From assembly GCF_030689025.1 (NCBI RefSeq), contig NZ_JAUYWA010000010.1, forward strand, positions 58,403 to 122,402: a DNA stretch of 64,000 bases, read 5' to 3'. The notes under the pieces were generated by a model. The model was given only the letters and a program-made list of their open reading frames with translations, was not told the origin of the DNA and ran no database searches. The stretch comes from Oceanobacter sp. 1_MG-2023 (lineage in GTDB: Bacteria > Pseudomonadota > Gammaproteobacteria > Pseudomonadales > Oceanobacteraceae). Positions 25,645 to 34,217 of this stretch are shown in pieces. The number at the start of each line of letters is the position of its first letter. Position 1 is the first letter of the stretch. The translations under genes and the position numbers were made by a program.

Positions 25645-26559
25645 ATGACCTACAACGCCCATCTGCTGGACGGCATCATCATCTTCGCCGAAGTAGTCAG
25701 TGCTGGCAGCTTCACCCGCGCCGCCGACAACACCGGGCACTCCACCTCCTATATCAGCAAAGAAATCGCCCGGCTTGAAGAACGTCTCGGCACCCGCCTG
25801 CTCAACCGCACCACCCGCTCACAGCACTTGACCGCCGAAGGCCGACTCTACTACCAGCAATGCCAGCAAATCATCGCAGACGTCAGCAATGCTCAAAATG
25901 CCCTGATGGGTCAGCAACAACAACCGGCCGGCACCCTCAAGGTCAGCTGCCCGGTCAGCTTTGGCATGGCCCAGATGCGCGGCATATTCTCCGACTTTTT
26001 GCAGCATTACCCGCAGGTCGGCCTCGAAATCGACTTCAACAACCTCAAGGTCGACATCGTCGCAGACGGCTTCGACGTTGTGATACGAGCCACCCCGCAA
26101 CTGGAAGACTCCAGCCTCATCAGCCGTCGCGTCATGCGCTCACGGGCCGTGACACTCGCCGCCCCGTCCTATTTGCAACAATACGGAACCCCGCAACGGC
26201 CGGAAGAACTCGCCGAACATCACTGCATCACCTACAGCGGTTTGAAAACACCGCGCCTCTGGCACTATCGCAACCAATACGGCAAAGATATCCAAGTCGA
26301 AGTGAATAGCCGGGTCAGCAGCAACAGCTCGGAAATGGAAATTTCCCTCTGCCTTGCTGGCCACGGCATCGTCTGTATGCCCTCATTCCTATTTACCAAC
26401 GAAATCAGCAGTGGCCGACTCATCGAACTGTTTACCGACTACCAACCGATGGTGATTGATATCTACCTGATCTATCCCAGCCGCAAACACATGTCCGCCA
26501 AAGTACGCTGCTTTATCGATTTTGTTGCCGGGCGACTGGCACAACGCACCGGGATATAA
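25645..26559 (+). CDS. LysR-family transcriptional regulator
   Basis: A 304-residue LysR regulator. The N-terminal winged helix (about residues 8-67) includes F-A-E-V-V-S-A-G-S-F-T-R-A-A and the recognition segment S-Y-I-S-K-E-I-A-R-L-E-E-R-L-G-T-R-L-L-N-R-T-T-R. The C-terminal effector domain resembles the AaeR/DsdC-like periplasmic-binding fold. It belongs to the R-T-T-R branch common near flavin reductases. An AAGGAGA site precedes the start. It probably regulates the divergent FMN reductase gene. It also marks the left border of the defence-like island. Confidence 0.88.
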   Translation: MTYNAHLLDGIIIFAEVVSAGSFTRAADNTGHSTSYISKEIARLEERLGTRLLNRTTRSQHLTAEGRLYYQQCQQIIADVSNAQNALMGQQQQPAGTLKVSCPVSFGMAQMRGIFSDFLQHYPQVGLEIDFNNLKVDIVADGFDVVIRATPQLEDSSLISRRVMRSRAVTLAAPSYLQQYGTPQRPEELAEHHCITYSGLKTPRLWHYRNQYGKDIQVEVNSRVSSNSSEMEISLCLAGHGIVCMPSFLFTNEISSGRLIELFTDYQPMVIDIYLIYPSRKHMSAKVRCFIDFVAGRLAQRTGI

Positions 26560-26719
26560 ACCTGGCGCTGCGTCCAACCTTTCCTCTCCAGTCTCAAACC
26601 AGTCTTGATTACTCGTTTTGATAGCTTGTTTTGAAGGTCCTACTTAGTCGCTTCCTGCCCCTGGAATTCAGGTATCATCGGAATGTCGGTCAGGATGTAC
26701 AGCAACAGGGAGACTACCC

Positions 26720-27136
26720 GTGGCAACAGATTTTTTGGATGCTCATCGGCGCCATTGGCAAGATGCAGAACTGTTATTCCAGCATCAACGCTGGGCCAAT
26801 GCCGATCATCTTTACGGGTTTTCAGCAGAGTGTGGGCTGAAAAAACTAATGCAGGCGTTTGGTATGGATTGGGATAGCACTAGAGACCAACCTCAAAAAC
26901 CAAAAGACAGAAAACATGCCGACGGTATATGGAATCGATACAATACCTATCAGAGTGGGCATGTGTATGGCTTAGGATTCGAGCTCCCTGACGGTAACCC
27001 ATTCGATAACTGGCACGCTTCTCAGCGTTATTCACACAGAGACGATATTAAACAAAGCCAGATTATCAGCCACAAATCTGGCGCAAACAACGTTTGCCAA
27101 CTGATCAAAAAAGCGCAACTGGATGGACTTCTATGA
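26720..27136 (+). CDS. HEPN-like small protein, first gene of a three-gene ATPase module
   Basis: A 138-residue protein starting at GTG with a GGGAG site. The first 45 residues (A-H-R-R-H-W-Q-D-A-E-L-L, A-N-A-D-H-L-Y-G-F, A-E-C-G-L-K-K-L-M) look like the first two helices of HEPN domains, which are often RNases or partners of nucleotidyltransferases. There is an R-W-A-N-A-D-H spacing compatible with R-x5-H, but it is not at the usual HEPN catalytic position, so activity is uncertain. The C-terminal part carries a W-H-A-S-Q-R-Y-S-H motif. Its stop overlaps the next gene (ATGA). I know no named function for it. Confidence 0.7.
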   Translation: MATDFLDAHRRHWQDAELLFQHQRWANADHLYGFSAECGLKKLMQAFGMDWDSTRDQPQKPKDRKHADGIWNRYNTYQSGHVYGLGFELPDGNPFDNWHASQRYSHRDDIKQSQIISHKSGANNVCQLIKKAQLDGLL

Positions 27137-28428
27137 TCACCTTTGATCAGATCAATTATATCCTCTCCGATATTTTTACCCGTTATCAATCATTAGTGAC
27201 AGCACTTGGCACCGTGCTGATTAACCGGGATCTGAACGGTCGTGTGCGCCTGATTCTGTCAGCAACCGTCGAAGCCAATACCGAACTGACGGACCAGCTG
27301 CAATCATTGCTTGAAGATGTGAATGAACAACTGGCGCCACATGCATGGCCAGCATCACGACTGGTGCTGTTCGAAGACGATCTGGAGGCTATCAAACAGG
27401 GATCTCCAGCTTTCGCACTGCCAGACTATCCAAACGTATTTGTTGTGGATCGACTCGCCACCGAAACCGACTGGCAAACCATCGAAGCCGAATCCGCCAC
27501 ACCTCGGGTTGTGTTCTTCTCCATCAAAGGTGGCGTTGGACGTTCTTCGGCTCTGGCTGCTACGGCTTGGTCTCTGGCGCAGAGCGGCAAACGGGTATTG
27601 GTGCTCGACCTTGACCTGGAATCCCCTGGATTATCAACGGCTATTTTGCCGGAAGAGAAACAACCCAAGTACGGCATTACCGACTGGTTGGTTGAAGACC
27701 TGGTCGATAACGGCGATAACGTTATGCAAGACATGATCGCCAGCAGTGATTTATCCCATGATGGGGAGATTCTGGTCGTGCCAGCCCATGGCACAAATCC
27801 CGGTGAATATATTTCCAAGCTGGGCCGGGTCTGGATGCCCAAACTGCAGGCCGACGGCAGCCGCGAAAGCTGGTCGCAACGTCTGCAGCGGCTGATCCTA
27901 CAACTCGAAAACAAGTATCAGCCCGATATTGTGTTGATCGACTCCCGCGCCGGTATCGACGAAGTCGCTTCCAGCTGTATTACCGATCTGGGCGCCAGAT
28001 TGATCCTGCTGTTTGCGATTGACGGCAGTCAGACCTGGAGCGGTTATAACATTCTGTTCAAACACTGGCAGCGAGCTGGGGTTATCCAGAAAATTCGCGA
28101 ACGCCTGCAAATAGTTTCGGGGCTAACCCCGGATACCGATACCGCCCACTATCTGGAACAGCTGCGAGAGAATGCCTGGAATATATTCACTGACACCCAA
28201 TACGACGCGATCACCGCGGGAGAAATCATCGGTGATCGATGGAATTTTGAAGAGTCCGATGACACCGCTCCGCACTCCCCCTGGGCAGTACACTGGCACC
28301 GCAGTTTTACCGGATTACAATCGTTGCATGGACGACTCTTCGAAATTGATACAAAACAGGTCGATATGATTTTTGGACAGGTGATCAACGGGATTGCCGA
28401 TTTATCGGAGCAAGATCTACGTGACTGA
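27133..28428 (+). CDS. KGGVGR-type variant ParA/MinD-like ATPase
   Basis: A 431-residue P-loop ATPase. After an N-terminal domain of about 130 residues comes a deviant Walker A motif, F-S-I-K-G-G-V-G-R-S-S-A near residues 138-149. Here the ParA/MinD lysine-threonine is replaced by arginine-serine. Next come V-L-D-L-D-L-E-S-P-G-L near 170 (the ParA aspartate loop) and V-L-I-D-S-R-A-G-I-D-E near 273 (Walker B-like). This variant motif is seen in uncharacterised ATPases found with accessory genes. It starts inside the stop of the HEPN-like gene and overlaps the following ATPase gene by eight bases, so all three are one operon. The role is unknown; a partner-regulating NTPase is a fair guess. Confidence 0.85.
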   Translation: MITFDQINYILSDIFTRYQSLVTALGTVLINRDLNGRVRLILSATVEANTELTDQLQSLLEDVNEQLAPHAWPASRLVLFEDDLEAIKQGSPAFALPDYPNVFVVDRLATETDWQTIEAESATPRVVFFSIKGGVGRSSALAATAWSLAQSGKRVLVLDLDLESPGLSTAILPEEKQPKYGITDWLVEDLVDNGDNVMQDMIASSDLSHDGEILVVPAHGTNPGEYISKLGRVWMPKLQADGSRESWSQRLQRLILQLENKYQPDIVLIDSRAGIDEVASSCITDLGARLILLFAIDGSQTWSGYNILFKHWQRAGVIQKIRERLQIVSGLTPDTDTAHYLEQLRENAWNIFTDTQYDAITAGEIIGDRWNFEESDDTAPHSPWAVHWHRSFTGLQSLHGRLFEIDTKQVDMIFGQVINGIADLSEQDLRD

Positions 28429-29824
28429 TTCTTCACAACTGCGGCAAGCCATCCTCTCTGCAGCACTGGAAACCAGTAATGATGGTCGAGAACCCTCCTT
28501 TGGCACCTTGTATATTCCATTGTCTCATCAGAAGGCCTTACGACTGGAAGCCAGTGTTGTGGTCGGAGGACGAGGTGTTGGCAAATCCTTCTGGACCGCA
28601 GCTCTGCGCGATCCGAAATTACGCACCACCATTGGTGCGGTCTTGCCCGAACTGGACATTGAACTGTTTATTGGCCATTCCGAAAAGCAGGATGATCCGG
28701 CTTACCCGACCGAAGATGAATTTACCCAGCTTCTACATCTTGGTTATCCAACACTGGATATTTGGAAAGCGGTTATCCATCGCTGGATTGCAGTTCAAAA
28801 CCAGACCCAAATTCCAGATCAAACCTGGCCCGATACGCTGGAATGGCAAAAAAACAGCCCGCACGAATCGGCGGCTTTGATGCGTCAGCCGCGGACATGG
28901 AAAGGACTGATTCTGTTTGATGCGCTGGACCGAACCAGCCGTGACTGGCAAAAAATGGACGCTATTGTACGTGGCCTGCTACAAGCTATTCTTTGGTTAA
29001 AATCGTTCAACGGACTTTATGGCAAGGTATTCCTGCGCGAAGACCAAGCCGAACGTACCGTCTTCAACTTCCCGGACGCCTCCAAACTGAAAGCCACCAA
29101 AGCCGACCTCAACTGGGCCCGTCATGATTTACATGGCCTGTTATGGCAGCGCCTGATTAACGCACCCGAAAATTCAGGCCAACTGTTACGCGACCAGCTT
29201 TCACTGTCATCGTATAAACAAGTGGATGGCCTCTACGTTTTAAACGAAAAGATGAAACGTGATACCGAGCAACAACGCGATGCTTTTATATCTCTGGCAG
29301 GCCCCTGGATGGGTAGAGATTCAAGACGCGGCGTTCCGTACACCTGGTCCGTCAGCCATTTGGCCGACGGCCGTGGCCAGACATCGCCGCGCTCCTTTTT
29401 GGCGGCCATCAAAGAAGCAACCGACAAGACTCAAGAGCGCTATCCGTCTCATCCTCTGGCACTGCACTACGAAAGCATCAAGCTTGGTATCCAAAAAGCA
29501 TCGGGGATTCGGGTGTCTGAACTGGAAGAAGACTACCCATGGATATCCGATGTGATGGCGCCCCTGCGAGGCCTTACCCTACCTTGTGAATTCAGCGTTT
29601 TTGAACCACGCTGGCAAGACCATTTTCCACAAGGGCCATCGTCAATCTCTTCAGAACGTTTACCTGCGCAACACTCCGAAAAAGGCTGGCAAGGCATCGT
29701 CGAAGACCTCAAAAGGTTAGGTGTTATGGAAATCAAAAAAGACGGCCGTATCGATATGCCCGACCTTTACCGGGTTGGTTTTGGCCTGGGTCGCCGGGGT
29801 GGAGTCAAACCGCAAAATAAATAG
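28421..29824 (+). CDS. P-loop ATPase, third gene of the module
   Basis: A 467-residue protein starting at GTG 28421. A classic Walker A, V-V-V-G-G-R-G-V-G-K-S-F-W, lies near residues 44-56. A Walker B-like L-I-L-F-D-A-L-D lies near residue 165, followed by R-T-S-R-D-W, which could supply an arginine finger. The remainder is helical with no family I can name, and the C-terminal tail ends in basic R-R-G-G-V-K-P. The close coupling to the KGGVGR ATPase and HEPN-like genes argues that the three products act together. Similar STAND- or KAP-like ATPases occur in defence modules, but nothing here proves that function. Confidence 0.8.
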   Translation: MTDSSQLRQAILSAALETSNDGREPSFGTLYIPLSHQKALRLEASVVVGGRGVGKSFWTAALRDPKLRTTIGAVLPELDIELFIGHSEKQDDPAYPTEDEFTQLLHLGYPTLDIWKAVIHRWIAVQNQTQIPDQTWPDTLEWQKNSPHESAALMRQPRTWKGLILFDALDRTSRDWQKMDAIVRGLLQAILWLKSFNGLYGKVFLREDQAERTVFNFPDASKLKATKADLNWARHDLHGLLWQRLINAPENSGQLLRDQLSLSSYKQVDGLYVLNEKMKRDTEQQRDAFISLAGPWMGRDSRRGVPYTWSVSHLADGRGQTSPRSFLAAIKEATDKTQERYPSHPLALHYESIKLGIQKASGIRVSELEEDYPWISDVMAPLRGLTLPCEFSVFEPRWQDHFPQGPSSISSERLPAQHSEKGWQGIVEDLKRLGVMEIKKDGRIDMPDLYRVGFGLGRRGGVKPQNK

Positions 29825-30156
29825 TACTGGTCCACAGGCGGTAAACGGATGCTCGAAAACCCGGACCTCGTCAGCTACCGGTTTTTTTACATTATGAACG
29901 TCCGGCCATCCGCTGCTATTTTCCCATACACTTTCGCGGCACCAGCAAGGACCTGGCTAAACCGCTTGCTGTTTCTCTTTGCGAATTTCACACTCCCGAT
30001 ATTCATATACCAATCCGGTAGCCGTACCAAACCGGCCAATCAGGAGGCTGTCCGCCCAATACCTGCCTCGTAACCGTGCCATCCGGCATCAGCTGGTCGA
30101 AAGATCGTATCAGGGAAGCTGATTTCCACAGACAACAACGAAAGGAGACTCAAATC
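29825..30156. other. intergenic region after the ATPase module, possible terminator
   Basis: A weak hairpin, CCCGG with CCGG across a 12-base loop, followed by seven T residues, lies at about 29862-29891 and may end the three-gene transcript. The rest (29900-30140) contains no gene I can support. Confidence 0.4.
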
Positions 30157-30420
30157 ATGGATAACCGCATTATCCGCTCCCGCAAACCGCGTAAATGCCC
30201 AACGTGTGGCTTTACTCCGGTCGGGGCTATTCTCTACGGTTTTCCAATGTACGACGAACAAATGCAGGCTGACATACATGCAGGGAAGGTGATTATCGGC
30301 GGTTGCGAAATGCCGACAATCAATCAAGCTGGAGAATGGGACAGCCCGTACTGGCAATGCAGCCAGTGTGGCTGCGAGATATACAAACGGGAACATTTGC
30401 CACCGTTACCCGACAAGTAA
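30157..30420 (+). CDS. small double zinc-ribbon protein, function unknown
   Basis: An 87-residue protein with two cysteine pairs: C-P-T-C near residue 13 and C-S-Q-C-G-C near residue 68. This is the pattern of a zinc ribbon with an inserted loop. An AAAGGAG site lies nine bases before the ATG, so it is very likely translated. It sits alone between the ATPase module and a nucleotidyltransferase fragment. Zinc-ribbon proteins of this size often bind nucleic acid or serve as partners; no specific role can be assigned. Confidence 0.7.
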   Translation: MDNRIIRSRKPRKCPTCGFTPVGAILYGFPMYDEQMQADIHAGKVIIGGCEMPTINQAGEWDSPYWQCSQCGCEIYKREHLPPLPDK

Positions 30421-30549
30421 CCCAGGCACATTGACCAAGCACATTGACCACACATACTGACATCAAACATTGATGACAGCACCCAATGCACTGCCACTCA
30501 CCGCCGCCAGGCACTGCGCTGTGATCCGCTTTATTGACGGGATAAAGTC

Positions 30550-30675
30550 ATGAATCGCGAACAAACACTCACCACTTTACGTAACCGCAAACACGAACTT
30601 CAGGATTACGTTGGGGTACGGGAACTGTCTCGGTTTGGTTCAACCGCTCGCGTCACCAACACCGACAATAGATAA
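30550..30675 (+). pseudogene. truncated MNT-type nucleotidyltransferase (antitoxin-like) fragment
   Basis: A 41-codon frame beginning M-N-R-E-Q-T-L and ending after L-S-R-F-G-S-T-A-R-V, which corresponds to the N-terminus and the first half of the G-S-x(n)-D-x-D active site of minimal nucleotidyltransferases. The aspartate pair and all downstream sequence are missing. It looks like a relic of a second MNT/HEPN pair, distinct in sequence from the intact gene at 32564. Confidence 0.6.
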
Positions 30676-30787
30676 TGAGACTGTCTGGATTAATTATTCT
30701 TGGGGGTAATCCTTCGGCAACTATTCCAAAGAAACCCACGGTTAAAACTGCTAACGTACGCCATTGAACGCATAACAGGAGCACAGG

Positions 30788-31972
30788 GTGAAAATCGAGT
30801 CTCTGTCGATCAAAAACTTCCGCGTATTCCAGTCAGTGAAAATCACGAAGATGCCGGGCCTCTGTGTCTTTGTCGGAGCGAACGGCACAGGCAAAAGCAC
30901 CCTGTTCGATGTATTTGGCTTTCTCAAGGATGCTCTGGCTGGCAACGTCCGTACTGCCTTGCAAAAACGGGGTGGTTTTCATGAAGTGGTTACCCGTGGT
31001 CATGACCATGAAGCCATCGAAATCTCGGTACAGTTTCGACTACTGATCAACGACGTAGAACGTCTGGTGACCTACCGGCTGGAAATTTGTCTCGACAATA
31101 ATCGCCCTGTCATTACCAGCGAAATACTCAGATACAAACGTGGCAAATATGGCTCTCCCTACCACTTTATCGACTTCCAGAAGGGTAAGGGTTACGCCAT
31201 TGTTAACGAGGACGATTTTAATAAAGAAGACTCAGAACTGGAGCGAGAAGAACAAACCCTGGACAGCCCGGATATTCTGGCCATCAAGGGGCTGGGCCAA
31301 TTCCAGCGTTTCAAGGCAGCCAGTGCCTTCCGGCAGCTGATCGAACATTGGCATGTGTCTGACTTTCACATCAGTGAGGCGCGCCCGTCGCAGGATGCCG
31401 GTTATGCCGAACATCTGTCGGTCAGAGGCGATAACACCGCGCTGGTAGCCCAGTATCTGTACGAACAACACCCGGATATCTTTAGCCAGGTACTGGCAAA
31501 GATGAAACAACGGGTTCCTGGTATCAAAGACGTCAGGGCGATCGAAACGGATGATGGCCGTATTCTGCTCAAATTTCAGGATGGCTCATTCAAAGACCCG
31601 TTTATTTCTCGTTATGTCTCTGATGGCACTATCAAGATGTTCGCGTACCTTCTGTTGCTTCATGACCCGGCCCCTCATCCACTACTCTGTGTCGAAGAAC
31701 CCGAGAACCAACTGTATCCCAGCTTGATGCCCGAACTGGCGGAAGAATTCCGTCTTTATGCCGAACGCGGAGGACAGGTTCTGGTGTCCAGCCACTCCCC
31801 CGATATGCTCAACAGTATTCAGTTATCAGAAATTTTCTGGCTGAAAAAAGAGCAAGGACTGACGATCATTCAACGCGCCTCTGACAATCCGTTGCTGGTC
31901 AGCCTGGCGGCTGCCGGAGACCTGCCCGGTGCACTCTGGAAACAAGGACTGTTTGATGGAGTAGACCCTTGA
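30788..31972 (+). CDS. AAA-family (AAA_21/OLD-like) ATPase of an ATPase-DUF4276 pair
   Basis: A 394-residue ABC/SMC-type ATPase of the RecF/OLD-like group, starting at GTG with an AGGAG site. It begins with the characteristic I-E-S-L-S-I-K-N-F-R-V-F. Walker A is F-V-G-A-N-G-T-G-K-S-T near residue 29, a YVSDGT-type signature lies near 277, Walker B is L-L-C-V-E-E-P-E-N near 300, and V-L-V-S-S-H-S-P-D switch histidine is near 335. The coupling with a DUF4276 (TOPRIM-like) gene one base downstream mirrors ATPase-TOPRIM defence pairs such as OLD/Gabija/PARIS. By analogy it may sense invasion and release or activate the partner nuclease. That is inference; I see no direct match to a named system. 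Confidence 0.85.
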   Translation: MKIESLSIKNFRVFQSVKITKMPGLCVFVGANGTGKSTLFDVFGFLKDALAGNVRTALQKRGGFHEVVTRGHDHEAIEISVQFRLLINDVERLVTYRLEICLDNNRPVITSEILRYKRGKYGSPYHFIDFQKGKGYAIVNEDDFNKEDSELEREEQTLDSPDILAIKGLGQFQRFKAASAFRQLIEHWHVSDFHISEARPSQDAGYAEHLSVRGDNTALVAQYLYEQHPDIFSQVLAKMKQRVPGIKDVRAIETDDGRILLKFQDGSFKDPFISRYVSDGTIKMFAYLLLLHDPAPHPLLCVEEPENQLYPSLMPELAEEFRLYAERGGQVLVSSHSPDMLNSIQLSEIFWLKKEQGLTIIQRASDNPLLVSLAAAGDLPGALWKQGLFDGVDP

Positions 31973-31973
31973 T

Positions 31974-32567
31974 ATGACCATGCTGGTGTTTCTGCTGGAA
32001 GAGCCTTCGGCCAAAAAAGTACTTGATGAAATACTGCCCAAGCTCCTTCCCACAGAGGTGACTTTTATCTGTATACCTCATGAAGGGAAGACCGATCTGG
32101 AGCAATCCATTCCCAATAAACTACGAGGCTGGAACGTCCCGAATAGCTGGTTCATTGTCGTAAGAGACAAGGACCAAGGGGACTGCATTACGCTCAAACA
32201 ACGACTGAAACAACTCTGCACCGACAATGGACGACCTGAAACCTTGGTACGTATCGTGGTTCACGAACTGGAAAGCTGGTTTCTGGGAGACCTTGCAGCA
32301 GTCGCCCATGCTTTTAACCAACCGACACTGGCCAAAAAACAAAACAGCAAGAAGTTTCGCAACCCGGATGCTCTTGCAAACGCCCAGCAGGAACTGAAAA
32401 AGCTGATCAAGGGTTACCAGAAAAACTCCGGTGCTCGGGACATCGCTCCCCACTTATCCCTGACCGATAACCAGTCCGAAAGCTATCGGCAATTTCTGAG
32501 CGGTGTCACTCGTTATCTGTATGAATGCCGCGCAGCAGACCACCAAGCGGACAGGAAGAAGCCATGA
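31974..32567 (+). CDS. DUF4276 family protein (TOPRIM-like candidate effector)
   Basis: A 197-residue protein of the DUF4276 type. Visible conserved points are an early acidic L-L-E-E-P-S-A motif (about residues 7-13), H-E-G-K-T-D-L near 39, V-V-R-D-K-D-Q-G-D-C near 62-71, and V-H-E-L-E-S-W-F-L-G-D near 97-107. The E...D-x-D...E arrangement recalls the metal centre of TOPRIM nucleases. It is paired with the ATPase gene (one-base gap) and its stop overlaps the MNT gene start (ATGA), so the three form one operon. A nuclease or tRNA-targeting effector role is inferred by analogy only. Confidence 0.75.
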   Translation: MTMLVFLLEEPSAKKVLDEILPKLLPTEVTFICIPHEGKTDLEQSIPNKLRGWNVPNSWFIVVRDKDQGDCITLKQRLKQLCTDNGRPETLVRIVVHELESWFLGDLAAVAHAFNQPTLAKKQNSKKFRNPDALANAQQELKKLIKGYQKNSGARDIAPHLSLTDNQSESYRQFLSGVTRYLYECRAADHQADRKKP

Positions 32568-32977
32568 GCTTTCCTGAACAAAAGATCATTGCTCTGGCGC
32601 AACAGCACCCCGAAGTACAGGTTGTGTGGCTCTACGGATCACACGCCAAAGGCAATGCAGGTACATACTCGGACATTGATCTGGCAGTCGCATTCGACCC
32701 TGTGCACTTGGCCAACAAGCTGGAAACCCGTTTGCGACCGGAGCTGTTAGCGGACGACTGGCGGCAGCAATTGGGGTTGTCAGAAAACGGACTGTCGATA
32801 TTGGACATTAATCAATCGCCCATTCCTCTTGCTTATTCGGTGATATCTGCGAATCGGGTACTCTGGAGCGCCGACAAAGGGCGGCAATTACAAGAAGAAG
32901 CCCGGATCATGTCGATGATGGAGCTGGACTACCAAAGTTTCTCCACGACCCACAACAGAGGCATCCATGACAGATAG
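32564..32977 (+). CDS. mntA: MNT-family nucleotidyltransferase (MntA-like antitoxin)
   Basis: A 137-residue minimal nucleotidyltransferase with an intact active site: W-L-Y-G-S-H-A-K-G-N, then S-D-I-D-L-A-V, giving the G-S-x10-D-x-D pattern at residues about 25-41. MntA proteins adenylylate a tyrosine of their HEPN partner HepT to neutralise it. The partner gene normally follows and overlaps; here only a short remnant remains (32967-33029). The gene is fused to the ATPase/DUF4276 operon by a four-base overlap, so it may now act on another target or simply be an orphan antitoxin. An AGGAAGAAG ribosome site is present. Confidence 0.82.
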   Translation: MSFPEQKIIALAQQHPEVQVVWLYGSHAKGNAGTYSDIDLAVAFDPVHLANKLETRLRPELLADDWRQQLGLSENGLSILDINQSPIPLAYSVISANRVLWSADKGRQLQEEARIMSMMELDYQSFSTTHNRGIHDR

Positions 32978-33029
32978 CGCTTACCTGTATGCCATGAAAC
33001 AGCGTCTTGTGTCTGATACAAACAGGTGA
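32967..33029 (+). pseudogene. remnant of a HepT-like toxin gene after mntA
   Basis: A 20-codon frame (M-T-D-S-A-Y-L-Y-A-M-K-Q-R-L...) starts 11 bases before the mntA stop, the usual overlap of mntA-hepT pairs, and ends after about 15 codons of recognisable start. No HEPN R-x4-H sequence follows in any frame. Loss of the toxin while the antitoxin stays intact is the direction of decay expected for a toxin-antitoxin pair. The assignment rests on position and a short peptide, so it is tentative. Confidence 0.4.
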
Positions 33030-33080
33030 TGCCCTGCCTCCAACTGCTCTATTTCTTCCACCAATCCACCGCTGAAACTG

Positions 33081-33117
33081 GAACACCTCACAACACCTCA
33101 CAACACCTCACAACACC
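33081..33117. repeat. 10-bp tandem repeat CAACACCTCA
   Basis: About 3.7 copies of CAACACCTCA just outside the defence-like island, overlapping the region where both the hepT remnant and the following LysR gene end. Similar CATCACACCTCATCACACC sequence occurs at 34150-34168, on the other side of the LysR gene. Confidence 0.8.
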
Positions 33118-33118
33118 A

Positions 33119-34057
33119 TCACAACGCCAGCCCGAACTCTCCCACGGTTTGATCCAGCCCGGTCACCCAATCCCGAATAAAGCTGCGTACTTTCTGGCTG
33201 TCGGGCCGTTCGCTGTCTTGCTGTCGAGACCAGAGGGCGATATCCCGTCGGGCGCTGGTTTGATCTTCTATCTGGATCAGTTGCTGCGGGGCGATTTCTC
33301 CGGTCATCAGTGCCAGCCGGGCGGGTAGCCGCACCAGCATATCGGTGGTGTTGAGCAGGTGTATCACCGAGCGAATCCCACCGGTAAAGGCAATACGAGC
33401 AGCTTGTTGTGCTGCCGGGTCTTCGACCCCGGACAGGAATCCGGCGCTGGCACCCGCAATCAGCCAGCGCTGCTGCGCCACCATATCGAGGGAAACCGGT
33501 TGCTGTGAACCCAGCAAGGGCGACTGCTTGCCAACAAAGACGCCGGAGCGGTCGCGGAACACCACTTGCCGTTGCAGCGCCTCCTGACGATCACAAGCGT
33601 GTGCCACCGACAAGTGTGCCGGGGCCAGCAGAAAGTCCAGCTCACCGTTTTGCAGCCATTCAATCTGGGTAGCAGCAGACCCCACCCGGCAATGGAATAC
33701 ATAACGGCTCTGGCTTAAAAAGCTGCTGGTCATCTCGGCGACGGTGGCGTATTCCCACAGAGGATCAATGCCGATGGTGAACTGGTTGTCGTAACCGCTG
33801 TGCCACTGGCGAATGATTTCATCGCCCTGTTCGGTGTCGGCCAGTATCCGTTCACCAAGGTGTGCCAGCCGGGCACCGATGTCAGTCGGCACCATGCCGT
33901 AGCGGGTGCGCGTCAGCACCGGTGCGCCGACGCGCATTTCCAATTGCTGCAGCGCACGGCTCAGGGTTGGCTGGGTAATAAACAATTGTTCAGCAGCTGC
34001 ACTGATCGACCCTTGTTTTACAACCATTGCCAGTTGTTTCAGCAGGTTAGGATTCAT
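33119..34057 (-). CDS. LysR-family regulator, probable regulator of the 3-hydroxybenzoate monooxygenase gene
   Basis: A 312-residue LysR protein. The helix-turn-helix covers residues about 5-65 (A-M-V-V-K-Q-G-S-I-S-A-A-A-E-Q-L, Q-P-T-L-S-R-A-L-Q-Q-L-E), followed by the effector domain. The frame is open to 34114, but M-N-P-N-L-L-K-Q-L at 34057 is the standard family start. It is divergent from the monooxygenase gene at 34218 across 160 bases, the normal geometry for a LysR activator and its target. The inducer is presumably 3-hydroxybenzoate or its product. Confidence 0.85.
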   Translation of the reverse strand: MNPNLLKQLAMVVKQGSISAAAEQLFITQPTLSRALQQLEMRVGAPVLTRTRYGMVPTDIGARLAHLGERILADTEQGDEIIRQWHSGYDNQFTIGIDPLWEYATVAEMTSSFLSQSRYVFHCRVGSAATQIEWLQNGELDFLLAPAHLSVAHACDRQEALQRQVVFRDRSGVFVGKQSPLLGSQQPVSLDMVAQQRWLIAGASAGFLSGVEDPAAQQAARIAFTGGIRSVIHLLNTTDMLVRLPARLALMTGEIAPQQLIQIEDQTSARRDIALWSRQQDSERPDSQKVRSFIRDWVTGLDQTVGEFGLAL

Positions 34058-34217
34058 ATATGTATTTTCTTTGTATCTGAATATAAAAACCAATTTTTCC
34101 TGATAACTGGCCACAGGTACAGTGTGATGGCTGATTTATAAAAATAATTCATCACACCTCATCACACCATCCACGACCTGGCTGGGCAACGGCTCAGCCC
34201 TGCTGTAGGAGTACCTT

